From positions 7,173,501-7,237,500 of the forward strand of contig NZ_CP009241.1 in NCBI RefSeq assembly GCF_000758525.1: DNA of 64,000 nt. Reading direction: 5' to 3'. The translations under genes were made by a program, and so were the position numbers. This document shows, in pieces, positions 9,869 through 18,565 of this stretch. The notes beneath the pieces were generated by a model. That model was not told the origin of the DNA. It did not search any database and saw only the letters and a program-made list of their open reading frames with translations. Within the stretch, counting starts at the first letter, position 1. The number at the start of each line of letters is the position of its first letter. This DNA is from Paenibacillus sp. FSL H7-0357. Its GTDB lineage: Bacteria; Bacillota; Bacilli; Paenibacillales; Paenibacillaceae.

Positions 9869-9882
9869 ACCCGGTATCTTAT

Positions 9883-10012
9883 ACAAAACTAAGTAAATGC
9901 TTCCGAAGCCAGTTTTGTCCGGAGCAAATTCTTATGATGTGATGCTAACAAAACTAAGTGAATGCTTCCGATGTCAGTTTTGTCCGAAGCAAATTCTTAT
10001 GATGTGATGCTA
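9883..10012 (+). repeat. 65-bp tandem duplication upstream of the SDR gene
   Basis: Units 9883-9947 and 9948-10012 differ at only four positions, and the first eight bases of a third unit follow at 10013-10020. Each unit contains a TATGAT hexamer and the near-inverted pair AAAACT/AGTTTT. The array ends directly at the ribosome site of the gene at 10038. Confidence 0.95.
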
Positions 10013-10037
10013 ACAAAACTTTGAGGAGGAACAATTC

Positions 10038-10781
10038 ATGAATCAAAACCTGCAGGGTAAGGTAGCTATCATTACGGGGTCCTCTAGAGGGATCGGACGG
10101 AGCGTTGCGGAGAGATTGGCGGAGCAAGGGGCCGCTGTAATCATTAACTATTCCAGCAGTCCTAAACAAGCTGAGGCTGTGGTGCAGGGTATCCAGGAAA
10201 AAGGCGGAAAGGCAGCCGCCCTTCAGGCCGACATCAGCAAACCCGCGCAGATTGAGCAGTTGTTCAAGGATACCAAGGAGCTGTTCGGCAAGATTGATAT
10301 CGTGGTCAACAACGCCGGAATCATGATAAACAGCCTCATCGGCGCAGCTACTGAGGAGGAATTCGACAAGCAGTTTGCCATCAATGTCAAAGGGACCTAC
10401 TTCTCCTGCCAGCAGGCTTTCTTCCATCTGGAAGAGGGCGGCCGGGTCATTAATTTCTCCACCTCGGTCAATGGCCAAATGTTCCCGGCTTACAGCATCT
10501 ATGCCGGAACGAAAGGTGCAGTAGAACAATTCACCCGCCAGCTCGCCAAGGAATTCGGGGCCAAAGGCATTACGATCAACGCAGTTGCGCCGGGGCCGGT
10601 TGCCACGGATTTATTCCTCGAAGGCAAATCCGAGGCACAGCTTGAAGGGCTGAAGAAAGCCAATGCTTTTGGCCGCCTGGGCCAGCCTGAGGATATTGCC
10701 GGAGCCGTCAGCTTCCTCGCTGGGGAAGAGTCCAAGTGGATTACCGGACAAACGCTGCGCGTAAACGGCGGATTTATTTAA
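10038..10781 (+). CDS. short-chain dehydrogenase/reductase (FabG-like)
   Basis: 247 residues. Rossmann start with TGSSRGIGRS for NADP(H), NNAG at ~residues 90-93, catalytic Ser in INFSTSVNG and the Y-x-x-x-K pair in YSIYAGTKGA. The C-terminal APGPVATDLF and GGFI ending are typical. It belongs to the 3-oxoacyl reductase-like classical SDRs; the substrate is unknown. GAGGAGG lies about 10 bases before the ATG. It follows the TetR gene and is probably its target. Its 3' end overlaps the end of the convergent histidine-kinase gene by 8 bases. Confidence 0.9.
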   Translation: MNQNLQGKVAIITGSSRGIGRSVAERLAEQGAAVIINYSSSPKQAEAVVQGIQEKGGKAAALQADISKPAQIEQLFKDTKELFGKIDIVVNNAGIMINSLIGAATEEEFDKQFAINVKGTYFSCQQAFFHLEEGGRVINFSTSVNGQMFPAYSIYAGTKGAVEQFTRQLAKEFGAKGITINAVAPGPVATDLFLEGKSEAQLEGLKKANAFGRLGQPEDIAGAVSFLAGEESKWITGQTLRVNGGFI

Positions 10782-11832
10782 GCCGCAATGGCAGGCTCAC
10801 CGTACAAGCCGTCCCCTCACCGGGACGGCTTGTTACGTTTATCGTCCCGTTATGCAAATCTACGATTTTCTTCACCAGTGACAATCCCAGTCCGCTCCCG
10901 CCTCCGCTGGCGCTTCTCGCTTTATCGGCCTTGTAGAATCGTTCAAAGATGCGGGGCAGCTCCTCCTCGGCGATGCCTATGCCGCTGTCCCTGATTTCCA
11001 CAATGGCTTGACCCTCTGCGTGATGCACGCGTATAGTGATATGCCCGCCCTCAGGGGTAAATTTGATACTGTTATGCAGCAGATTGGTCCATACCTGGCT
11101 CATCAGATCCTGCACAGCGTCCACCGAAACCTCCTCCAGCTCGGCTTCCAACTCGATCTCTTTATCCAGCCACTGCGGCTCCGAGGCCAGAATCATATCT
11201 TGCAGCTGTTTGTCCAGCCGGTATGACTTCACTTCAAACGGAAAGCTGCCCGCCTCCAATGCCGACAGCTTCAGCAGATTGTCGCTGAGCCCGGAGAGCC
11301 GGCTGCCCTCTGCTTCGATGATGTCCAGATAATGTCTCCGGTTGTCTGCACTAAGGCCCTCTTCCCGCAGCGCACGGGCGAATCCGCGAATCGAGGTCAG
11401 CGGCGACTGGATCTCATGTGAGACATTGGAGATGAAATCCTGGCGCATAATCTCCATCCGGCCCAGCTCGCTGGCCATTTCATTAATCCCCTCCACGATT
11501 CCGCCAAACTGCCCGTAACGCTTGCTGTTTTCCAGCTCCACCTTGAAATTGCCTTTGGAAATTTGCCGCATTGCTGTCAGGATGGGAATATAGAAAGCTC
11601 TCTCATCCCCCCTGGCATGTCCGATAAGAGCTACGCTACCGCCCACAACGAAAAGAATGAGAAACTGCAGCGCCATAACAAGCAGCCCCGATCCATAAGG
11701 GGACAGAGACCATTCAAAATGTCCCGACAGCAGCTTTACTCCGTAATATCCTCCATTCCAGGAAACATAGAGGGCAGCGATCAATATCCCCATTCCAAGG
11801 ATCTCTCTCACAATCCTGCCAAGTCTTCTCAT
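10774..11832 (-). CDS. sensor histidine kinase (OmpR-partner type)
   Basis: 352 residues. Two membrane helices at about 11-30 and 48-70 enclose a very short extracellular loop, so the kinase likely senses the membrane or a partner protein rather than a soluble ligand. A HAMP-like linker is followed by the H-box SNVSHEIQSPLTS (phospho-acceptor H139), N-box NLLHNSIKFTPEGG, G1 DSGIGIAEEELPRIFERFY and G2 GGSGLGLSLVKK. Its ATG overlaps the regulator gene by 4 bases, so the two are translationally coupled. They follow a BmrA-like exporter, as in drug- or peptide-sensing modules. Confidence 0.92.
   Translation of the reverse strand: MRRLGRIVREILGMGILIAALYVSWNGGYYGVKLLSGHFEWSLSPYGSGLLVMALQFLILFVVGGSVALIGHARGDERAFYIPILTAMRQISKGNFKVELENSKRYGQFGGIVEGINEMASELGRMEIMRQDFISNVSHEIQSPLTSIRGFARALREEGLSADNRRHYLDIIEAEGSRLSGLSDNLLKLSALEAGSFPFEVKSYRLDKQLQDMILASEPQWLDKEIELEAELEEVSVDAVQDLMSQVWTNLLHNSIKFTPEGGHITIRVHHAEGQAIVEIRDSGIGIAEEELPRIFERFYKADKARSASGGGSGLGLSLVKKIVDLHNGTINVTSRPGEGTACTVSLPLRLK
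10804..10833 (+). terminator. hairpin at the convergent SDR/kinase junction
   Basis: A 12-base perfect stem (10804-10815 with 10822-10833) and a 6-base loop lie 23 bases after the SDR stop, inside the 3' end of the opposing kinase gene. The T tail is weak, so termination is uncertain. Confidence 0.45.
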
Positions 11833-12509
11833 CCATTAACCACCTCCAGACGGTAGCCCAGCCCACGGACGGTACGGATATTGAAGCCATATTTTTCCCG
11901 GGGGAAACGTTCGCGCAGACGGCCCACATGCACATCCAGCGTCCGTTCATTGCCCCCAAAATCATAACCCCAGATTTCTTCAATCAGCCTGTCGCGCGTC
12001 AATGTCTGCCCGGGATAGCTTGCCAGCTTGAACAGCAGCTCGAATTCCTTCAGCGGCAGCGTGATTTCCCCAAACTCCGAGAAGGCTTCATAAGTCTTGC
12101 GGTTCATCCGCAAATTTCCGACGTTTACACTCTGTGCGGAGGAAATCTGGTACCGCTTCAGCAACGCTTTAACTCTGGCGATCAGCACCAGCGGTTCAAA
12201 CGGCTTCACCAGATAATCGTCCGTACCCAGCTCGAATCCTTTAACAATTTGTGAGGTTTCCCCTTTGGCTGTCAACATCAGAATGGGAAAATCATAGCTT
12301 TCCCGCAGCGCGCGGCACAGCTCCCAGCCATCCATCTTGGGCATCATCACATCGATGATCGCCAGATCCACGCTGTTGTCCTCAAGCAGCCGCAGCGCCT
12401 CCACCCCATCGGAAGCGCCGTAGACCTCATCCATCCCCTCAGCTCTCAGAAACAGCTCCACCAATTCGCGGATGTGCGGATCGTCGTCCACTACCAGTAT
12501 TTTGGCCAT
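11829..12509 (-). CDS. OmpR/PhoB family response regulator
   Basis: 226 residues. Receiver domain 1-115 with acidic pocket DDD at 8-10, phospho-acceptor D53 (LAIIDVMMP) and conserved LTAKGE. The C-terminal winged helix (~125-225) includes LKEFELLFKLASYPGQ and TVRGLGYRLE. AGAGGAGG lies ~11 bases before the ATG. Its start lies 71 bases inside the 3' end of the upstream exporter gene, in another frame, and its end overlaps the kinase gene by 4 bases. It probably regulates the exporter. Confidence 0.93.
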   Translation of the reverse strand: MAKILVVDDDPHIRELVELFLRAEGMDEVYGASDGVEALRLLEDNSVDLAIIDVMMPKMDGWELCRALRESYDFPILMLTAKGETSQIVKGFELGTDDYLVKPFEPLVLIARVKALLKRYQISSAQSVNVGNLRMNRKTYEAFSEFGEITLPLKEFELLFKLASYPGQTLTRDRLIEEIWGYDFGGNERTLDVHVGRLRERFPREKYGFNIRTVRGLGYRLEVVNG

Positions 12510-14304
12510 ATTCTGCTGTAGCCTCCTCTTTGCCGCCCTCCAAAAGCTGCGGTGTGTTCATTTGCAGCTGCTGTTCCGCGAATTCCCGGTACAACTCGTG
12601 ACTGCGCAGCAGCTCTTCGTGCGTTCCTTTGCCGGTGATCCGGCCTTTCTCTATAAAGATAATCTGATCCGCATTCACCACGGTTGCCAGTCTGTGGGCA
12701 ATCACAATCGTGGTCCGGCCTTGCATAAGGTTCGATAACGCACTCTGCACCACTGCTTCGGATTGACTGTCGAGACTGGAGGTAGCTTCGTCCAGCATCA
12801 GAATCTTCGGATCACGCAGCAGCGCCCTCGCGATGGCAATCCGCTGGCGCTGTCCGCCGGACAGCTTCACGCCCCGTTCCCCCACATCCGTCTGATAGCC
12901 GTCAGGAAGCTCACGGATAAAGCCGTCGGCATAGGCCATGGCTGCAGCACGGCGCATCTCCTCCTCGCTGATCTTCCGGTCAAGCCCATAGCCGAGATTA
13001 TCGGCAATCGTGCCGGAGAGCAGCGGGCTTTCCTGCGAGACATACCCGATCAGCTTGCGCCAGGAACGCAGGGAAAACACCGACACTGGCTTCCCGCCCA
13101 GCTTGATGACGCCATGCTGCGGTTCATAGAACCGTTCCAGCATTGAGAATAACGTCGTTTTGCCGCCTCCGCTTGGTCCGACAATCGCCGTAACCTGACC
13201 CGGCAGCATGGAGAAGCTGACCTTGTCCAGCACCTGCTCACCTGTTTTATAGCCAAAGCTTAAATCCTCTATTGCAATCGGTCCCTGCAATCCATCCGCT
13301 TCCTCTGCCCCTTCGTAAATCTCCTCTTGCGCAGCCAGTGTTTCAATGATCCGTTCCGAGGCACCTTTGGCCTTCTGCACCTGGGTGAAGAATTGGGTCA
13401 GCTGGGTGAGCGGCATCACGATCTGGATCAAATACAGAATAAAGGCTACCAATTCACCTGCAGTCAAGGCACCCGAGGACACCTGCATGCCGCCATAGCC
13501 GATAATGACGACCAGCAGCATCATGAACACAAACGAGACTAGCGGACTGATCATCGCACTGATTTTGCCCTCCCGGATGCCGAAGGACAGCAGATTCATA
13601 ATTCCGGTCCGTCCGGCTTCATATTCCCTTTGCTCCGCGCCCGATGATTTCACCAGCCGGATTTCGGACAGCACACCGCTCAGTGTAGCGGTAAAGGACG
13701 CTGTTTCATCCTGAGTGCCCTTGGAGATTTTGTACATCTGCCGGCCCAGCGGCACCAGAATGAGTGCGGACAGCGGAAGCACCGTGAACAGCACCAGCGT
13801 CATTTTCCAGTTCAGATACAGCAGCACCGATATCGAACCGACGATGGAGATTACCCCGGTAAACAAGCTGGCTAAATGCTCGGAGATCAGCGTCTTGAGA
13901 ATTCCGGTATCGTTCGTCATCCGGCTGACGCTTTCACCTGTGCGGTTATCATTGTAGTAGGCCACCGGCAGCACAAGAAATTTGCGCCACAGCCGGTCGC
14001 GCAGTCCCGCAACAATCTTCTGCCCTACGTAGTTCAGCAAATAAATGGAGACGCCTCCGGCAATCGTCTGGGCTACAAAAGCTCCGGCAATTCCCGCAAT
14101 CTGCAGCTTGCTGATGGAGGCCAGCGAGAAGCCGTCCACCAGATTCTTGGTGAACATAGGAATGACCAGGCCCACCAGCGTCGATATCATACTAAGCCCT
14201 ACCGCCAGAGCAAGCAGCCCGTAGGAGGGTTTCGTCTCATGCAGCAGCTTCAGAAACGGCTTCAAGGCCGCTCCCTGCTTCCGTGAAGATTTGGATTTAT
14301 TCAT
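12439..14304 (-). CDS. bmrA: BmrA-like multidrug ABC exporter (half-transporter)
   Basis: 621 residues: a six-helix ABC membrane domain (~20-320) and a nucleotide-binding domain with Walker A GPSGGGKTT, signature LSGGQRQR and Walker B ILMLDEATSSLD with catalytic Glu, so it is competent as a homodimer. It is very close to Bacillus BmrA as I recall it, including the IGYGGMQVSSG region. The start at 14304 has AGAGGAAG upstream; an upstream in-frame extension lacks a ribosome site. The last ~30 residues diverge from BmrA and overlap the start of the response-regulator gene by 71 bases. It exports hydrophobic drugs or peptides. Confidence 0.92.
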   Translation of the reverse strand: MNKSKSSRKQGAALKPFLKLLHETKPSYGLLALAVGLSMISTLVGLVIPMFTKNLVDGFSLASISKLQIAGIAGAFVAQTIAGGVSIYLLNYVGQKIVAGLRDRLWRKFLVLPVAYYNDNRTGESVSRMTNDTGILKTLISEHLASLFTGVISIVGSISVLLYLNWKMTLVLFTVLPLSALILVPLGRQMYKISKGTQDETASFTATLSGVLSEIRLVKSSGAEQREYEAGRTGIMNLLSFGIREGKISAMISPLVSFVFMMLLVVIIGYGGMQVSSGALTAGELVAFILYLIQIVMPLTQLTQFFTQVQKAKGASERIIETLAAQEEIYEGAEEADGLQGPIAIEDLSFGYKTGEQVLDKVSFSMLPGQVTAIVGPSGGGKTTLFSMLERFYEPQHGVIKLGGKPVSVFSLRSWRKLIGYVSQESPLLSGTIADNLGYGLDRKISEEEMRRAAAMAYADGFIRELPDGYQTDVGERGVKLSGGQRQRIAIARALLRDPKILMLDEATSSLDSQSEAVVQSALSNLMQGRTTIVIAHRLATVVNADQIIFIEKGRITGKGTHEELLRSHELYREFAEQQLQMNTPQLLEGGKEEATAEYGQNTGSGRRSAHPRIGGAVSES

Positions 14305-14420
14305 AGAACTTCCTCTTTTCTGACGGATAGATCTCGGAGCTGTCCCGCTCCTGTCCGTCTTCCTCTCCACATTAACGCCGCTTTGTAAACTGAAGTTAAA
14401 CGAAGGAAAAATTAGTGCTC

Positions 14421-15074
14421 TCAGCAAGGACCCTTGAACTGTGGCAGCAGCTTGACAGCAGCCAAATAATCATCCGTTGTATTCATATTGTACAAAGGGG
14501 AGGGCGCCGGCTGGCTAGGCGTAAAGCCGGATTCTGGAACATATAGAACGTCCAGCTTCTCCAGGCACTCCATGACTTTGAACCTTCCACCGCTCAGCGC
14601 TGCTTCCAGCGCCGGAAGTGTCCGCTTATGGTACAGCCCTAGCAGGGGCTGCGTCCGGCCGGAGGCGGACACCGGAACAGCGGCAGACGCGCCGAAACCG
14701 GCTCTATGACTCACTGTCTCGGGATACGCTGCCGCATGGCAGCTGAGTATGTACTGCAGAAATAACGCCGAAGCAAACGGCAGATCGCAAGCCGCCACCA
14801 GATTCCATTCCGTTGATGAATGGCTGAGCGCCGCATGAAGACCGGCCAGAGGGCCGCAGCCTTGATAATGGTCCGTAATCTGGGGAAGCTGCAAGAAGTC
14901 GTACTCCCTGCGCTCCCGGGGACCGCAGGCAATGACCGTACTTTCGGCGAGCTTGGCCAACTCGTCCGCCAGCCGGGCAATCACAGGTTCTCCGGCAAGT
15001 GTAAGCAGCGCTTTATCGCTGCCCATCCGCCTCGAAGCCCCCCCTGTCAGAATAATTCCCGTGTATTGTGTCAT
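14421..15074 (-). CDS. mobA: molybdenum cofactor guanylyltransferase MobA
   Basis: 217 residues. The nucleotide-binding loop LTGGASRRMGSDKALL is at residues 9-24, followed by GLHAAL and the metal-binding AACDLPFAS. MobA adds GMP to molybdopterin to make the MGD form used by DMSO-reductase-family enzymes, which agrees with the TorD-like chaperone at 4.6-5.3 kb. GGGAGG lies 6-7 bases before the ATG at 15074; the longer in-frame stretch to 15242 has no ribosome site. It is upstream of the bmrA-like gene but the 116-base gap suggests separate transcription. Confidence 0.92.
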   Translation of the reverse strand: MTQYTGIILTGGASRRMGSDKALLTLAGEPVIARLADELAKLAESTVIACGPRERREYDFLQLPQITDHYQGCGPLAGLHAALSHSSTEWNLVAACDLPFASALFLQYILSCHAAAYPETVSHRAGFGASAAVPVSASGRTQPLLGLYHKRTLPALEAALSGGRFKVMECLEKLDVLYVPESGFTPSQPAPSPLYNMNTTDDYLAAVKLLPQFKGPC

Positions 15075-15391
15075 TTTTTCCTCCCGCTGAAATCTCCTGT
15101 TCTCTATGGGTATCGTATCAAACTTTACAGCGCGAAAACAGCAAGGCTGGCGTGTTATCACTTCAAATATTCTTTGCTGCAGGAAAGAAATGAAATTTAT
15201 TACGCGGGCGAACTTTTTCAAAATTCGAAAAAATATAGACACTGGTTGATTTTGCGGAGGTCTGTGCTAGACTCTAAATTCAAGGCCTCCTAAGCGCCGG
15301 TTCCGGCAGCTGCCTAAGGATAAGCGAGGCTCATTCCATAAATGTTCACGTAAACATTGTGGAGATCTTATCTGCAAAAAGGAGTTATTCC
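15075..15391. other. intergenic region between mobA and yesM-like gene
   Basis: 317 bases separating divergent genes. Besides the candidate promoter at 15246-15273 I see AT-rich DNA near mobA and no gene. Confidence 0.6.
15246..15273 (+). promoter_or_regulatory. candidate promoter of the yesM-yesN pair
   Basis: TTGATT (15246-15251), 16 bases and TAGACT (15268-15273) with an extended TGC before the -10. It lies ~120 bases before the ATG at 15392. Confidence 0.4.
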
Positions 15392-17188
15392 ATGAAACGT
15401 TACCTCGTAGACAGGCCGATCCAATCGAAGCTGTTAATCTGCTTTTTGCCCATTTTGGTCTTATCCGTCGTGCTGACCGGATTCTTCTCTTATCTTTCGT
15501 CCAGTCGGCAATTAAAAGAAAACGCTTTCTACGCCCTCGCCGACACCACTCATCAGACAGCCCTGTTCATGAACGACAAATTTCTCACAATCTTCGAACA
15601 GCTGGTGCGCCTGGAGGATAATGATGCCCTGCAGAGCATCCTTTCGGGAGAAGGCCAGGAGGCCGACCAGAACCGGTATGACGATCTCATTAAGCTGCAC
15701 GACCAGCTTGACGATGTGTACCATTCCTATTTCCAGATGATCGATTCCATCTTCGTCGCGTTCAATAACGGAAGATCCTTCAACCTGCAGCAGGAATATG
15801 TCCCCCGGCAGGTCCATATTGATCTGAACGATTGGCTCAGACGCTATAATACCTCGCAGAAAGGCTACTATTGGCTGAACAGCCATAAGGATACGATCTT
15901 TGAGACGGTGGAGCAGCGGAGAGTTATGAGCAGCTTCAAAATGATCGGCACCGAACATTCCCCCGCCAGCGGCATTGTCCTTATTAATTTACGTGAAAGC
16001 TATTTTCTCGAGATTATGGAGAATGTAAAGATCAGTCCGGGCGGGACACTGATGCTGATCAGCCCGGAAGGCGAGCTGTACTCCAAGACCTTGGATGCCG
16101 AATATGAACTCAGCAGGGAAACCATTAACGCACTAAGAAACGGATCACAGGACAGCGGCAGCCTGACAGCCGACAGCAAGGCGGGCCGGAAAATGGCCAT
16201 TGCCTACAATACCCTGCCGCTCAATCATTGGGTGCTTGCAGCGGTTGTGCCGGAGAAGGATATTCTGGAGGGAGCAACCCGCATTAAATACATCTCCCTG
16301 GTTCTGATCTTGTTTATCCTAATTGTGTTCATCGTGGCTGCCGCGGTTGTCGCCCGCAACCTCAGCAACCCGCTCCGCTACCTGTCCAAGCAGGTCAAAC
16401 GCTTCGAGCGGGGAGACCTCGGCGTCAGCTTTGAGCTGGACCAGCATAATGAAATTGGCGTGTTGGCCCGCGGGCTCTCCGGCCTGGTGGCTTCGGTAGC
16501 CCAGCTGCTCGAGACAGTACGCAGTGAGCAGGAGAAGAAACGCCAGATCGAGCTGCAGGCTATGCAGGCCCAGATCCAGCCCCATTTTCTCTACAACACG
16601 CTAAGCTCCATCAAACATCTCATTGATATGAATGAGCGGCAGCGCGCTTCCACCATGGTCAGTGCATTGACCTCCTATTTCCGGATCAGCATCAGCAAAG
16701 GCCGTGAGATTATTCCGGTCCGTGAGGAGATGGAGCATGTGCGCAGCTATCTGATGATACTCAACATCCGGTACAGCCAGGAATTTGACTTCGAGATTAA
16801 AGTCGAAGACGAGCTGCTTGAGCTTCCCATTCTCAAGCTTACGCTGCAGCCGCTGGTGGAGAATGCCATTTACCATGGAATCAAAAACAAGCACGGTCAT
16901 GGCTTCCTCTCCATTTCCGGCCGCCGTGAGGGGGATTATGCTGTCTTTGAAGTGTATGACAACGGGCACGGGATCAGCCGGGACAAGCTCTCACAGCTCC
17001 GCGCCTCGCTGGAATCAGAGACGGTAGGACATGAAGCGATTACCTACGGGCTGTGGAACGCCCACCGCAGGATTGTCCTGCATTTCGGCAGCCGCTATGG
17101 ATTAAGGCTCGACAGCGAAGAGGGCCTGTACACACAGGTAACGGTGTACCTCCCTTATACAGGCGATACGAAAGGAGAACGATTATAA
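15392..17188 (+). CDS. YesM-like sensor histidine kinase
   Basis: 598 residues. One membrane helix at ~16-38, a large extracellular sensor domain (~40-300), a second helix (~300-325), HAMP, then the His_kinase domain with phospho-acceptor H398 in QIQPHFLYNTLSSI and a HATPase with PLVENAIYHGI and YDNGHGIS. This is the LytS/YesM class that partners AraC-type regulators. AAAGGAG precedes the ATG at 15392 by 8 bases. The stop TAA shares its last base with the ATG of the regulator. The sugar transporter genes next door imply a carbohydrate signal, probably with the binding protein's ligand. Confidence 0.93.
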   Translation: MKRYLVDRPIQSKLLICFLPILVLSVVLTGFFSYLSSSRQLKENAFYALADTTHQTALFMNDKFLTIFEQLVRLEDNDALQSILSGEGQEADQNRYDDLIKLHDQLDDVYHSYFQMIDSIFVAFNNGRSFNLQQEYVPRQVHIDLNDWLRRYNTSQKGYYWLNSHKDTIFETVEQRRVMSSFKMIGTEHSPASGIVLINLRESYFLEIMENVKISPGGTLMLISPEGELYSKTLDAEYELSRETINALRNGSQDSGSLTADSKAGRKMAIAYNTLPLNHWVLAAVVPEKDILEGATRIKYISLVLILFILIVFIVAAAVVARNLSNPLRYLSKQVKRFERGDLGVSFELDQHNEIGVLARGLSGLVASVAQLLETVRSEQEKKRQIELQAMQAQIQPHFLYNTLSSIKHLIDMNERQRASTMVSALTSYFRISISKGREIIPVREEMEHVRSYLMILNIRYSQEFDFEIKVEDELLELPILKLTLQPLVENAIYHGIKNKHGHGFLSISGRREGDYAVFEVYDNGHGISRDKLSQLRASLESETVGHEAITYGLWNAHRRIVLHFGSRYGLRLDSEEGLYTQVTVYLPYTGDTKGERL

Positions 17189-18453
17189 TGCTGAAACTGC
17201 TGATTGTGGATGATGATAAATGGATCCGGGAAGGCATACGGGCCAATGTGAAATGGAGTACTGAGGACATCGAGGTGACCGGAACCGCCGCGAACGGGGA
17301 AGAGGGCTGGCTGCTTGTTCAGCAGCTCCGTCCGGATATCCTGCTGACCGATATTCAGATGCCCCTGCTGGACGGGCTCCAGCTGGCGGAGATGGTGAAC
17401 AGGGCGTATCCGCTGACCCGGATTATTTTCCTGACCGGCTATGATGATTTCTCCTATGCCAAGAAAGCTCTCCACCTGCAGGCTTCCGACTACATTCTGA
17501 AATACGAGGACAATGATACCATCCTGAAGTCCGTGGCTGCGGCCGGGCGCAGTCTGCTGCAGGAGCTGCGGGAATCTGAGAAGGCTCAAAAAAGCCAAAC
17601 CCTGATTGAAAACAAGTTCTTCTCCGATCTGCTGTCCGGTGTTCCCAGCATCGACTGGGCACGCCGCGAAATGGATCTCCTCGGCATCCGCTGGGAGGGG
17701 AACTACTTCCGGGTCGCGGTGATCCAGCCCGAAGATCTGCGGCGCTTCTCCCGGCCCGGCATTGAGGAGAACGCCGAGCTGCTGCTGTTCTCCATCCGCA
17801 ATATAGGCGTTGAACAGTTCAGCGGCCGGGCTCCAAAGCCTTTTTTCGTCCATTACAATCACAGAATCAATATTCTCTTTAACCTGGAGAACCCGGGCGA
17901 GGCGGATCAACCGGACGGTTCCTTTGCCCAATTGCTGGAGGAGATGAGGAATACGATTGAGGCCTGTCTTAAAATTCCGGTTAGCATCGGTGTAGGCAGC
18001 GTGTGCGAAGGTTTCGCCCAGATCCCCTACTCCTACAATAAAGCCCTGACGGCTGCGCATATGAAGGATGTTGCCGGCGAACCCGGCCTGTTCTTCTGTG
18101 ATGAAATGCGCCATTCACAGCATTCGCACCACATGCTGCTGAAGCAAATGGAGCAGTATATTATCAAACATTACGCTGATGAGAAGCTGAGTCTCGCGGC
18201 AATTGCCGGTGAAGTTCATATCTCACCATCGTACGTAAGTACTCTCTTCAAAAAATACAGAGAGATCAACGTAATCGAATATATCGCCGGCATCCGGATG
18301 GAAAAGGCGGCGGAGCTGCTGAAGCAGACAGATTACAAATCCTATGAAATTAGCGAAAAGGTAGGCTACCCTAATCCTCAATACTTCAGCGTGCTGTTCA
18401 AAAAGCACTTCGGCATGTCCCCTTCGGACTACCGTAAGGCTCAGCAGGGTTAA
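17188..18453 (+). CDS. YesN-like AraC-family response regulator
   Basis: 421 residues. Receiver domain with DDD at 8-10 and phospho-acceptor D55 (ILLTDIQMP). The central ~200 residues are the linker usual in YesN proteins. The C-terminal AraC domain has two helix-turn-helix motifs (LAAIAGEVHISPSYVSTLFKK and ISEKVGYPNPQYFSVLFKK) and ends FGMSPSDYRK. AAAGGAG lies 8 bases before the ATG, which overlaps the kinase stop by one base. It most likely activates the permease-permease-binding protein-GH43 genes that start 113 bases downstream. Confidence 0.94.
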   Translation: MLKLLIVDDDKWIREGIRANVKWSTEDIEVTGTAANGEEGWLLVQQLRPDILLTDIQMPLLDGLQLAEMVNRAYPLTRIIFLTGYDDFSYAKKALHLQASDYILKYEDNDTILKSVAAAGRSLLQELRESEKAQKSQTLIENKFFSDLLSGVPSIDWARREMDLLGIRWEGNYFRVAVIQPEDLRRFSRPGIEENAELLLFSIRNIGVEQFSGRAPKPFFVHYNHRINILFNLENPGEADQPDGSFAQLLEEMRNTIEACLKIPVSIGVGSVCEGFAQIPYSYNKALTAAHMKDVAGEPGLFFCDEMRHSQHSHHMLLKQMEQYIIKHYADEKLSLAAIAGEVHISPSYVSTLFKKYREINVIEYIAGIRMEKAAELLKQTDYKSYEISEKVGYPNPQYFSVLFKKHFGMSPSDYRKAQQG

Positions 18454-18565
18454 GCCGGCAGCCGCTAACTTATACGCAAACTGTTAAAGAAAACAAACAA
18501 CCTTTGAAATATATCTTATTCAGCTGATCCGTTATCTGAATTACGATTGTTTTGGAGGTGCAGTT

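Noticed and set aside
17155..18114. 319-residue minus-strand frame opposite the yesN-like gene
   Set aside because: A shadow of the response regulator, which has complete receiver and AraC domains.
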